Below are positions 54,413 to 64,000 of a stretch of DNA of 64,000 nucleotides, piece after piece. The stretch spans positions 2,079,001-2,143,000 of the forward strand of contig WPIO01000006.1 in the NCBI GenBank assembly GCA_009760855.2, written 5' to 3'. A program made the translations under genes and the position numbers. The DNA is from Cristatella mucedo. Its lineage: Eukaryota > Bryozoa > Phylactolaemata > Cristatellidae. Position 1 is the stretch's first letter. Every line of letters begins with the position of its first letter. The notes beneath the pieces are model-generated. The model searched no databases. It saw only the letters and a list, made by a program, of their open reading frames with translations, and was not told the DNA's origin.

Positions 54413-54754
54413 GTTAAGATATGCAGCCAATTCCTCGGAGATTGTATTTCTCAAATGTATGCCACCGGACGTCACAAAAAGCACATGTTGGAATCGGCTC
54501 TACTCGCAGAAAACAAGAAAAATCTGCAAATCATATCGATCTAATACTGCTGACAATAAAAGTTTGGGTTGGCCATCGGCCAGATCAAATAGCGTCACAA
54601 ATTTTTATTGTCAGCATTATTAGAACCGATATGGTTTGCAGATTTTTTCTTGTTTTCTGCGAGCGCAGTCGATTCCAACATGTGGTTTTGTGCCGTCCAT
54701 TGGCACACATTTGAGAGACACAACCATCCGAGGAATTGGCTGCATACATTAACT
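54413..54754. mobile_element. foldback (large inverted repeat) element, about 340 bp
   Basis: The left arm, about 54413-54566, matches the reverse complement of about 54598-54754 over roughly 155 bp with scattered mismatches and small gaps; about 30 bp lie between. Landmarks are ATGCAGCCAATTCCTCGG (54421) against CCGAGGAATTGGCTGCAT (54728), and CGCAGAAAACAAGAAAAAT (54505) against ATTTTTTCTTGTTTTCTGCG (54642). No transposase. A foldback-type MITE or a head-to-head repeat pair; boundaries are by eye. Confidence 0.85.
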
Positions 54755-55177
54755 CTTAAAATTCTGAAAACAAGAGCAAGCCCGTGGGTGCATTGCCTAG
54801 GATGCAAAGATTTGCGTATCATTCTGGTCGTGAGTTGGCTACAGAAAAGGGACATATCGGCCCTGGAGCAGATGCCTTTTCAGTTTCTCACAAAGTCAAG
54901 GTCTTCAGTAGGGTAGAGAATAGTCTCGATTGCACCAGGCCGCACTGACTCACGTCTATACTGATCAAATTTTAGCCAGTACTTACTAAAATGTTGTGGG
55001 AACTGAGCTGAAACTAGACTACATATTTATGTGTACTTGCTCATACTTGTTGCTGTTGTGGCTTTTTTGTCTATTAAAAGCTCTCCGCGTGATCACCATC
55101 CTTTGTGTTGTGCGATAGTATTGAAACATTTAATAATAACCATCGCTAGAGTGGTGATCACCACATTATGACGTTTT

Positions 55178-55352
55178 GCCATGTGCTCTATGCATGTCAC
55201 CCATAACCATGTTATTCATGTTGTTTATCAAGCATGATACAACTCACCATTCAATCGTGTTTTCTTTGAAGCAAATGTAAAGCGCCTAGAAAAAGATTGA
55301 ATTCTCTGAGGGCGCTGTATTAAGTGTATTATTATTATTATTATTATTATGC
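55178..55352 (+). repeat. LINE-B 3' tail
   Basis: TGCATGTCACCCATAACCAT, then AAATGTAAAGCGCCTAGAAA, GATTGAATTCTCTGAGGGCG and a terminal (ATT)n of six units. Confidence 0.88.
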
Positions 55353-55630
55353 GTCCACAATGAAGCACAAAAAAGCACTGGCCAAAATGCACATCAAACA
55401 AAAAGGCAGAATGAAGAAGAATTGAAGCACTCTGCTGCGTTAGTGCTGATCTCTGAGTCGTAGCTCAAATATTGACCAACGCTCGCCTTAAGAATCCACC
55501 CGGCTATTGCTAAACGGCCAAGGATGTACACCAGTTCAAACCTGCAAAATTAACAGCGCGAAATTGAAGCTTTTCACCGACGGCAGTTAAGTCATCCTGA
55601 AAGCCATGCGTTGAGCACCGAAGGAAGAGT
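55353..55630. other. no gene seen
   Basis: AT-moderate, between a LINE-B tail and the 22-bp minisatellite. Confidence 0.4.
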
Positions 55631-55635
55631 AGTGC

Positions 55636-55743
55636 CGATAGGTCAATCAATAAATCCCGATAGGTCAATCGATACATCCCGATGGGTCAGTCGATAAATC
55701 CCGATGTGTCAATCGATAAATCCCGATAGTTCAATCGATAATG
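55636..55743 (+). repeat. 22-bp minisatellite, five copies
   Basis: Unit GATAGGTCAATCGATAAATC plus CC, with one or two changes per copy (GATGGGTCAGTC, GATGTGTCAATC, GATAGTTCAATC). ATCGAT palindromes recur in each unit. Confidence 0.9.
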
Positions 55744-56685
55744 AGACCGGACTGTTAACTCAGAGGTTGCAGGATTGTTCCTTGCTCGACGCAACGCTAT
55801 TTTTTCCGGCACTCAGTCTCGCGGCAGACACCCCGAGATGCCCTAAAAGTGCCTTCAGGAGTCCGTGCCCTGTTGGGCACCAGGTGGATGAGCAGATTTG
55901 AAATCGCAGAAGTTGAAGCAGCAGCAGAACCAATAGCTGTAGATGGTCTGGCTGGAGTAATCGAGGAAGCAGCGACTTAGTTCATATGACCACAGCAGCT
56001 CGTCACGACAGCTGGTCGGAAGATCATCGTCGTTAGAACTCGTGCTGTTGGCTCCAGTCATCTGGAGAAAAGCGTACTTTATTGGCCCCAGCGGTTGTCG
56101 GCTAGCAGCAGCAGGTATCTGCCCTCGCTGTACGATCGCTTGCAAGCGATGATCAAATGACCATGAACAGGAATCGTGAGTGTACCAGTCGTGAAGTGGC
56201 AGCAGGCCCCTTAAAAATTAGCCATCCACTGATTGTACGTAGAAAAGCGCCTGTTGGTCACCAAAGCCAGTCTTGTGAGGTTTTTAACAACCGCCCCAGC
56301 CCAAAAAAGGAGCTCGTACGGAATGCCGACTTATTTGCTGTTATGGTCACTCAGTTCAAGATCAGCAGGAACCAGCCTGATCCTAGCTGTGCTTTCTAGC
56401 AAGAGATGGATTCAGCTTAAGAAAATCTTTTGCCAAAAACAGCTGAGCAAACGATGGTTTGCCCCGTCCTCGGTCTCTGCCGAAACAGCAGATGATATAA
56501 GTGGACAAGCAAGCAGTGACACGTGATCGGATGATTGGCGAAGTCCGACGCCCGCCCGCTCGCTCGCCCAGGCGTGGCTTCATCTTACCTAGCTCAACTG
56601 TTACGTAAGTTTTGGCTTACTCTTGCGCTCGCGTCCTCGGTGGACAATTAATGAGTTGCTGCATTCTCTTGCGTCCAGACTGTTA
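55744..56685. other. no gene seen
   Basis: Several frames of 60-97 aa on both strands without recognised domains. Short CGCCCGCCCGCTCGCTCGC run near 56550. Confidence 0.4.
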
Positions 56686-56689
56686 GCAA

Positions 56690-56875
56690 CAAAAAGGCAG
56701 TGTAACCAGCTGCAATTGGCAGCATGCACAGGGTCAGCATGCATAAGCGTACTAAGGACAAAACGCAAGGACCCAGCAAATACTTTGAGAAAAAGATGCG
56801 TGTTCAGCTTCTATATAATTATTGTCAAGTCAGAGGATGTAATTTCATATGAAAGTGATTTCTAGGCTTTGGGAG
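56690..56875 (-). repeat. older LINE-B, 3' portion (left of a nested insertion)
   Basis: It contains AGCATGCACAGGGTCAGCAT and related LINE-B 3' coding/UTR sequence on the minus strand and stops at TAGGCTTTGGGAGCAT, where a younger LINE-B begins. It continues at about 58290. Confidence 0.8.
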
Positions 56876-58290
56876 CATAATAATAATAATAATAATAATT
56901 CACTTGATAAAGCGCCCTCGGAGAACTCAATCTCTCTCTAGGCGCTTTACATTTGCTGTAAAGTGAAATGCAATTGAATGGTAAGTGAAATCATGCTTGA
57001 AAAACAAACGAGATGAATAATATGGTTAGGGGTGACATGCACAGGGTCAGCATGCAAATGTGGTTAGTGGCAGCATGCACAGTGTCAGCACGCATAAGCA
57101 CATCAAAGACGAATCACAGGGACCCACTAAATGCTGTCCTAAATAGGTGTGTTTTTAGGTTTCTTTTAAATGTGGTCAGGTCAGGGGATGTTCTGACGCA
57201 GGTCGGGAGGGAGTTCCAGGCTTTGGGAGCATATGAACTAAATGCACGGTCTCCAAAGGATTTAAGGTTTGTACGAGGTATTTCTAGACTGTTGGATTCC
57301 GAGAAGCGGGTGGTACGATGCTTGGCCTAATGGGGTAGTATATCTGACAGATAGGCTGGAGCCATAGAATGAAGGGACCTAAAAGTGAGCGACAAAACCT
57401 TGAAGTCAATCCGTTGCTTGACTGGTAGCCAGTGCAGATCGGCGAGAAGTGGAGTAATGTGGCAACTGTGACGCTCACGACAGACAAGTCTAGCTGCAGA
57501 GTTTTGCACCAGCTGCAATCGCCTGATCACACATGCTGGTAGGCCAGTAAGCAGTGAGTTGCAGAAGTCGAGACGGGATGTCACGAATGCATGAACTAAC
57601 TTGGACGTGGTATCTTTATCTAAACAAGCCCGAATTTTAGCAATGTTATGAAGCTGAAAATAGGCGGATTTGACTGTGGATCTGATATGGTCATCTAACG
57701 AGAGGTCGCTTTGGAATATGACACCTAGATTCCGAGCTGATTCGACAGGAGATATGCTGGCAGAGCCAATTTTGAGAGTAAGCCTTTCCAATCTCTGAAT
57801 CACACTGGGTTTTCCCATAACTAGTAAGTTAGTTTTATCATCGTTAAGTTTTAGAAAATTTGCTGCCATCTATGTGCGGATGTCATCAATGGATGCAGCA
57901 AGTGAGTTGAGAGAATTTGAGGTGCTCGAAGGCTGGGAGGGATCAAAGCAAAGGTACAACTGAGTGTCATCCGCATAGAAGTGAAAGCCTAGGTTGTGCT
58001 TGGCAATCACATCAGCAAGAGGGAGAGTATAAACCGTGAAAAAAACCGGACCTAGCACGGAGCCCTGAGGTACTCCATATTTCAGAGGTACTTCAGATGA
58101 TCTTTGTCCATTCACGTCAATACTCTGGAGTCTCCCACTGAGATAGGACCTGAGCCACTGCAGAGCAGTGCCAGTGATGCCCAGGCGAGATGAGAGGCGC
58201 TCTAGAAGAACTTTGTGATCGATGGTATCAAAAGCTGCCAAAAGATCAAGCAAAACAAGCAGAGACACTCTACCCATGTCCGCAAGTATG
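56876..58290 (-). mobile_element. younger LINE-B, near-intact RT palm to C-terminus
   Basis: Minus strand. The (AAT)n tail is at 56877-56898 and the tail complement follows. Coding runs 58298 to 57327 in one frame, broken only by a TAG at 57870-57872 where family context (DIRT, then MAANFLKL) predicts Trp TGG. Motifs are LLDLLAAFDTIDHK (motif A), [29 protein letters not shown] with intact YADD, LNDDKTNLLVMG, and CNSLLTGLPACVIRRLQLVQ. The frame closes early after SDILPH, with the rest in another frame. 5'-truncated at about 58290. The best-preserved RT core in the window. Confidence 0.92.
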
Positions 58291-58850
58291 GCCTCCAAAG
58301 AGTTTGAGGTTGCTTCGAGGCATAGCTAAACGATTCGAGTCATAAAAGCGTGTAGCACGATGCCTAGCCTGGCATGGAGTAGCTCTGATAGGTAGGCTGC
58401 AGCCAGAGAATGAAGGGACCTAAAAGCAAGTGACACAAACTTGAAGTCAATACGATGCTTCTTGATTGGGAGCCACCACAGGTCGGCGATAAATGGTTTG
58501 ATGTAACAACTGCTACTCTCATGACAGACAAGACTGACTGCAGAGTTTTGCATCAGCTGTGAACGCCTATCTGCTCAGGCCCAGTAAACCAAGCACCGAG
58601 TTACGTAACTCTAGACAGGATGTCACAAATCTTGGATCAATTTGGATGTAGTATCTCTGGCTAAGCAGGGCTAACTTTTTGTAATATTACATAGCTGAAA
58701 CTAGGCAGACTTCACTGTGGAGCTGATGTGGTTGTCTAATGAAAGCTCATTTTGGAGCAGGACACCTAGAATTCGTACAGAATCTGCAGAAGGTAAACTG
58801 GCAGAGCCGATTTTTAGCATTAACCCTTTTTTCAATTTCTGAGTCGTCCT
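58290..58850 (-). repeat. older LINE-B, remainder (right of the nested insertion)
   Basis: It resumes with CTCCAAAGAGTTTGAGG and carries the C-terminal block (MQNSAVSLVCHESSSCYIKP, 58490-58553) and connection region to about 58850. More diverged than the inserted copy. Confidence 0.8.
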
Positions 58851-59213
58851 GCACGTCCTAGACTGTGGAGCTCGCACCCATTAACCTTAATTGACGACAT
58901 CTACTGTGTTGCTGAGTGTGACGCATCCTTTCCAGCCATCTTGACTTTTTAGTTCCATGCCACTCACTTGTGTGACTGCACTACATACTCGGCTATGCGT
59001 TTTACATTCTCTTTATTGTATGAGGTGGAGACTGTTTGCTACCGCGAGTATACCCAAAGCCGCGTGACTTTGCTACAGACAACTGTTTAGTGTGGCAAGC
59101 AATTTAGCCTTTGTGGCTCTGTGGAGTGACAAACAGATTTACACATGTGCATATGTAAAGTGCCAAGAAAGAGATTCAGTTCCCTTAGGGCGCTACGCGA
59201 ACGTATTATTATT
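58851..59213 (+). repeat. old LINE-A fragment followed by a LINE-B tail
   Basis: LINE-A C-terminal remnants (CCTAGACTGTGGAGCTCGC at 58856, CTCTTTATTGTATGAGGTGG near 59011), then from about 59140 a LINE-B tail (ATGTAAAGTGCCAAGAAAG, (ATT)n). Confidence 0.65.
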
Positions 59214-59955
59214 ACGTGCATGCATACGTTCAAGGATGAGCGGGCATGAGCGTCTGCCTCTTCTAAGTTAGGCCATTAGGCCATAGCTTAGTTTGGTAGC
59301 CGAAATGTCACGGTGAACAACCTTTGGCTTAGGATGTCTGATCCTGGCAGGAATGTTTTCGGCCTCCTGCTTGACCAAATTAGGCCGTGACGGCTCCTAA
59401 GGTGAGCACATTTGAGAGATAACCGACAGCGGAGGGAGTTCAGACTACTACTCAGGTGGGGCTCAGCTACTACTAACGATATTTCCTGCACTTGCATCTT
59501 GGGTTATTTCGATAAGTCAGCCTGAAAACACCGCTGATATATCGTTGCATAGACATATTTAATTGCTGCACTACTAACGCTTGTGCTCGTACATCGCCTT
59601 CTTCTTGAGCCACTTCAAGCCCACAGCCGAGTGTCTAGTGTCAAGTGACTGTGTAAGTCAAGGTCCTGGGCTCAGATCCTGCCGATCGCAGGTTTTGCGC
59701 GGGTCAGTTGACGATAATCGAAACCAGGTAGCCCGCTGTGACACGCTGGACATTGGGTCAAGACAAGAACCCGAATAATGCTCCAAAGATGCTGTCACCA
59801 GGCCGCAGGGTCGGCATGTTGCTTCGTCGACTGCAAATGAGGCTCGCTAATTGCCAGCTCCTAATCTATGTGCTCGCGGGTCAGCCAGAATGGTTTTCTA
59901 ACTGGCTGGCTCCAGAATGCAGAAATTAGCAGGCCAAAAGACCCGAACGAGGACG
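59214..59955. other. no gene seen; possible tRNA-like relic
   Basis: A stretch near 59660-59700 (GGTCCTGGGCTCAGATCCTG) looks like a decayed tRNA-type B box, perhaps an old SINE. Otherwise nothing recognised. Confidence 0.35.
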
Positions 59956-59959
59956 TAGA

Positions 59960-60762
59960 GGACACAACATAAGCTCCACAATCAAGTCTGCCTACTTTCA
60001 GCTACATAACATTGCTAAAATTTGGGCTTGTTTAGACAAGTATACCACGTTTAAGTTGGTCCATCCATTTGTGACATCCCGTCTTGACTTCTGTAACTCA
60101 CTGCTTGCTGGCCTACCGGCATGCGAAATCAGGCGATTACAGCTGGTGCAAAACTCCGCAGCTAGGCTGGTCTGTCGTCAGCGTCGCTGTTGCCACATCA
60201 CACCACTTCTCGCCGACCTGCATTGGCTCTCAGTCAAGCAACGGATCGACTTCAAGGTTATGTCACTTACTTTTAGGTCACTTCATTCTTTGGTTCCAGC
60301 CCATCTCTCAGATCTACTACCCCACCAGGCCAACATCGTACCGCCCGCTTTTCGGAATCCAACAGTTTACCAATACCTCGTACAAACCTCAAATCCTTTG
60401 GAGACCGTGCATTGAGTTCGTATGCTCCCAAAGCCTGGAACTCACTCCCGACTTGCGTCAGAACATCCCCTGACTTGACCACATTTAAAAAGAACTTAAA
60501 AAACACCTATTTAGGACAGCATTTAGTGGGTCCCTGTGATTCGTCCTTGATGTGCTTATGCGTGCTGACACTGTGCATGCTGCCACTAATCACACATGCA
60601 TGCTGACCCTGTGCATGTCACCCGTAACCATGTTATTCATGTTGTTTACCAAGCATGATAATACTCACTACTCAATCGCGTTTCTCTTTGCAGCAAATGT
60701 AAAGCGCCCAGAAAGAGATTGAGTTCTCTGTGGGGGCTTTATCAAGTGCATTATTATTATTA
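59960..60762 (+). repeat. LINE-B 3' part with complete tail
   Basis: Plus strand. Coding of the connection and C-terminal domains ([20 protein letters not shown], then CHITPLLADLHWL and SLVPAHLSDLLPHQANI) is open from 60056 to 60415, followed by a frameshift and the end block KAWNSLPTCVRTSPDL (60433-60480). The full 3' tail follows, ending in (ATT)n near 60762. 5'-truncated. Confidence 0.9.
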
Positions 60763-60764
60763 TG

Positions 60765-61358
60765 ATTATAACTACTTAGCGTTAAAAAGCATGGCCTTGT
60801 AAATTGACTGGAGGAGGGGCGCGAAATTACGCTGCGTAGATGCGATTACAATGCGAATATGAATTCTGAAAGATTCTCGCCCTGGAAATCCTGGCAGCGG
60901 AAGCTTCGTAGGAAGCCGGTAAAGTGAATTGCTGCGAAAACCTTTGGTCTTCATATTGCTCGAAGGTCCCTTCTCAAGGCCTGATCACTTACCTAAGGCA
61001 GTCGATAAACTGCAACTGTATTGCCCCGAAAATAAGTCCGGAGTTTTCACTAATTCTTCGTTCCAGAAGATGCTTTAGGGCTTATTGTAAGATGTCTTTT
61101 TCATGTGAAGCGATATTCATTTCTTCATGTACAACAACTTACATTTCTTCGGGTACATCCATCTGCATTTAATTATTTATTCGTGTAGAAAAATCTAGAT
61201 TTATCCAAATACAATCGTTTCATATTGTTCTAGAACATTTTAATAAAATCTATACAACCGAATGCCGGCCTATATTGCTTGTGAATGCATTTTCATCAGA
61301 AAAATTGGCTTCAGTTTCTTCTAGCCATCAAAAGAGCTCTTCTTGTCCATGTGGCTTT
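60765..61358. other. no gene seen
   Basis: AT-rich flank between two LINE-B copies of opposite orientation. Confidence 0.4.
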
Positions 61359-61359
61359 A

Positions 61360-61697
61360 ATAATATAATAATAATAATATTGCACTTGATAAAGCGCCCT
61401 CAGAGAACTTAATCTCTTTCTAGGAGCTTTACATTTGCTGCAAAGTGATATGCAATTGAATAGTAAGTAAAATCATGCTTGAAAAACAAACAAAATGAAT
61501 AATATGGTTAGGGGTGACATGCACAGGGTCAGCATGCAAATGTGGTTAGTGGCAGCATGCACAGTGTCAGCACGCATAAGCACATCAAGGACGAATCACA
61601 GGGACCAAATAAATGCTGTCCTAAATAGGTGTGTTTTTAAGTTTCTTTTAAATGTGGTCAGGTCATGGGATGTTCTGACACAGGTCGGGAGGGGCTT
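61360..61697 (-). repeat. LINE-B 3' fragment
   Basis: (AAT)n, TTGCACTTGATAAAGCGCCC and the 3' untranslated part, then the start of the C-terminal block. It breaks off at ACACAGGTCGGGAGGGG near 61695. Very close to the tail of the copy at 56876. Confidence 0.87.
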
Positions 61698-61699
61698 TG

Positions 61700-62985
61700 T
61701 CGTAGTACATTGGCAATACGGCTGTCAGGGACTATCCCACGAATTCTTCACGCAAATCACGACTTATTGCAGGCCACCCTTCGAAAAGCTTCCATAACGA
61801 ATTCTCTTCATTCCATTTTAAATTTAGCAATTGACATCCTTGCACAAATGGCTCTTGAATTTGGCTTTCTGATTGCAATACCAAGAGTCTGGAGATAGGC
61901 AGTCATTCCTACAGTCGTATCAAGTTTTAATCTAATTTATCCAGATTTTATTTTTTTATTTTTCGTGATACCATTGCGACATGCGCCACGTTCCGAGTGG
62001 CTGCTCAATTCGTTTGCCATCTACACACGTCCTTATGCAGGCGATGCCAGGTGAGATCCTCTCGATCGCTCCAATTCTCTTAAACCGAGGCAGGATTTTT
62101 GGGGCAGGGCTGACATTATGAGCGTACCGAGAAGTCATGCCTCATGGCTTATTTTCAGATTAGGTCTTACTTTCGTGGAAATACGGTGTATGCAGCCACA
62201 TCACCGGGGCTGGGCTTCTCATGCCTTTGACACAGCCACCACTGTTGATTGTCACTGCCTGTGCCGAGGCCACTGCAGCTGCCTCGCGCTGAAGATGCAG
62301 CTGGCGCACACCTGCACGCATAGACACCTGCACATACGCACACCTGCAAACCTCCACACCTGTGACAAGTCGGGGGAGGGGCTGCTCAGCGGCTCTACTG
62401 GCCGGCATCTGCAGCCGCAGATGGATATAGCTGTCTCAGCCTGCAGCTCTGCTGCGGAGGAAAACGAACGCTGGCGCTGCCGTCACGGCTTGTGTAATGC
62501 CAATCGGAAAGGTGCCCTGCTCCGGTGCTGGTTAGCCACATTCAGGAGTACCAGGTGCGTCCGGTCCTCCGACCGAACCTGTCAGCCAAGCCCCGTGGAG
62601 GCTGCCATGAGAGCTCACGCCTTGGTGGCAAAGCGATCGATGCCCCCCCCCGGCGTGAAAAAGCGGCCAATCTAGAGGTGCCTACGATTTGTAAGCCCAT
62701 CGAGAAGCAGCGCTACGCCATCGGCCGACTGGTCAATGGTGCCCGAATCTCCAAAGCCAGACGTGCGCTTTCGTTAGCCTGCATGCCGGCATCCGCGAGA
62801 GGTGCCAGTTGCACTAACTAGGCTGGAACTGCTGTACGCCTTCGTTAACATCCATCGACCTTAATCGAAGAGTGCTTATTGACTTTGTTGCTTTTTCAAA
62901 AGAACTCGGAAGGATCTGCCTAGTCGATGCACTGCTGACAAGAGTAGCAGGACAAGCCTAAAAAAGGAACGATGAAACTCATCTT
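61700..62985. other. no gene recognised
   Basis: A GC-richer patch (62118-62821) has 185-aa and 98-aa plus-strand frames without a recognisable domain. A CACACCTGCACGCATAGACA-type CAC-rich stretch lies near 62310-62360. Confidence 0.35.
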
Positions 62986-62989
62986 TCAT

Positions 62990-63118
62990 GTGTATAGTGC
63001 CATGAGAGAGCTCAATCTGTATCCAGGCACTCAACTAACATATGCCGCGGGGCTCGACCCTACGATCTTAATCCATAAAGGCCATCACCTTACCACAACC
63101 AGAGCTGGCTGGACAAGC
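62990..63118 (-). repeat. SINE-2 copy
   Basis: Tail complement TGTATAGTGCCATGAGAGAG, CTCAATCTGTATCCAGGCAC, B-box-like GGGGCTCGACCCTACGATC, and CACCTTACCACAACCAGAGC on the A-box side. Diverged. Confidence 0.72.
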
Positions 63119-63354
63119 ATCAAGCAAGACAAGGCGCCCCGCGTTTTATTTTGCATTTTGCATTCAAAATTACAGCGAACGTCTTCTTGTCATTTTGATT
63201 GATTGCTTCGTCATTTTCCCCGATTTGCAATCAAATGCTAATCTCGAATGGGGTTCTGGTTAGCTAGTAGACCATCGTCCTGCTAGTAAAACGCCCCACA
63301 CCTCATCTTGACGTTCTCAGTTTGCCTGGTCGTAGCAATCAGCCAATGCCCTCA

Positions 63355-63371
63355 CCCCCCCCCCCCCCCCC
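63355..63371 (+). repeat. poly-C run
   Basis: Uninterrupted run of about 17 C bases, just left of the 32-bp minisatellite. Confidence 0.95.
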
Positions 63372-63412
63372 GGTTGCCCATCACTTTTCTGCTAGAGCAA
63401 GCCCAAGCCAAA

Positions 63413-63603
63413 GGCAATCAGCCAATCGTAGGGCGTAGCTGACCAGCAATCAGCCAATGGTAGGGCGTAGCTGACCAGCAATCAGCCAATGGTAGGGTGT
63501 AGGTGACCAGCAATCAGCCAATTGTAGGGTGTAGCTGACCAGCAATCAGCCAATGGTAGGTTGTAGCTGACCAGCGTTCAGCAAATTGTAGGTGTAGCTG
63601 ACC
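63413..63603 (+). repeat. 32-bp minisatellite, six copies
   Basis: Unit AGCAATCAGCCAATGGTAGG plus GCGTAGCTGACC. Copies start at 63413, 63445, 63477, 63509, 63541 and 63573 (the last is 31 bp). Each unit except the last contains a CCAAT pentamer. A LINE-B begins directly after the last copy. There are no spacers, so this is not a CRISPR. Confidence 0.95.
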
Positions 63604-63604
63604 T

Positions 63605-64000
63605 GCAGTGGCTCCCCAGTCGACCAACGCATAGACTTCAAAGTTCCGCCACTCACTTTTAGATGCCTTTATTCTTTGGCTCCAGCCTACCTACCAGATC
63701 TACTCCCCCACCAGGCTAAGCATCGTACCATTAACTTTTCGGAATCTAATCGTTTACCTATACCTCGTAGAACCTCAAATTCTTTAGAGACCGTGCCTTT
63801 TGTTCGTATGCTTCCAAAGCCTGGAACTCGCTTCCGACTGGCGTCACTGCATCTCTGACGTGATTCGTCTCTTACATGCTTATGCGGCGTGCTGATACTG
63901 CTCATGCTGCCACTAACCGTATTTGCATGCTGACCCTGTGCATGTGACCCCTATCCGTGTTATGCTCGTTGTCATTGAGCTTGCTACCACTAACCATTTA
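63605..64000 (+). repeat. LINE-B 3' part, cut by the window end
   Basis: It starts in the HWLPVKQRIDFKV-type block (GTGGCTCCCCAGTCGACC), then MAPAYLPDLLPHQAKHRT (63676-63729), and runs into the 3' untranslated region at the window edge. A deletion near 63845-63860 removes the end of the coding part. Confidence 0.82.

Noticed and set aside
56876-58298. Working reverse transcriptase gene
   Set aside because: 5'-truncated with an internal TAG and an early frame end after the connection domain.
62118-62821. Overlapping 185-aa and 98-aa frames as a possible gene
   Set aside because: No recognised domain, and the frames compete in the same GC-rich patch; no splice-consistent extension seen.
63413-63603. 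CRISPR-like repeat length (32 bp)
   Set aside because: Units are directly abutting with no spacers, and the genome is animal.

Overview
This is animal nuclear DNA. It has spliced genes with GT-AG introns, metazoan gene families, very repeat-rich non-coding sequence, tRNA-derived SINEs, and many 5'-truncated LINEs of the CR1/L2 (Jockey-superfamily) type. Nothing in it looks bacterial, viral or organellar. The style (large microsatellites, CR1/L2-like LINEs, a GC-rich peptide-type GPCR) suggests an invertebrate, probably marine, but I cannot name the phylum.

I can support four cellular genes. (1) 510-2298, plus strand: the 3' exons of a CDCA7 homologue, the 4-CXXC-type zinc finger partner of the HELLS remodeller; its 5' exons lie left of the window. 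(2) 8429-11310, plus: a complete two-exon class A (rhodopsin-family) GPCR of 381 aa, peptide-receptor-like. (3) 23715-24125, minus: an uninterrupted 136-aa PDRG1 (prefoldin-like) gene. (4) 25468-47688, plus: a complete IBA57 gene (mitochondrial Fe-S cluster assembly). Its six exons join in frame to 347 aa across about 22 kb, with a probable GC-AG intron. PDRG1 and IBA57 are head to head over about 1.3 kb that includes a CpG-rich stretch.

Most of the rest is mobile or repetitive. LINE-A ends in a 3' tail with GGAGTTACAGACGGAGATAC. LINE-B ends in a tail with GAGATTGAGTTCTCTGAGGG and then (ATT)n. LINE-A at 15410-17545 is the fullest copy and carries only three in-frame stops over 1.7 kb of reverse transcriptase. 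LINE-B at 56876-58290 keeps YADD and sits inside an older LINE-B. Two tRNA-derived SINE families are present, and SINE-2 shares its 3' tail with LINE-B, the expected sign of a SINE using that LINE's machinery. There is also a large foldback element at 54413-54754, a pogo/Tigger-like MITE candidate near 35.1-35.9 kb, a diverged tandem array with a period of about 170 bp in IBA57 intron 3, 22-bp and 32-bp minisatellites, and long (TA), (GT), (CT) and (CTC/CTG) tracts.

Layout: 0-2.3 kb CDCA7; 2.3-8 kb LINE debris; 8.4-11.3 kb GPCR; 11.3-23.1 kb LINE/SINE field; 23.7-47.7 kb PDRG1 and IBA57 with transposon-filled introns; 47.7-64 kb no recognisable cellular gene, only repeats, nested LINEs and minisatellites. 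The four genes share no pathway; they are ordinary neighbours in a repeat-rich genome.
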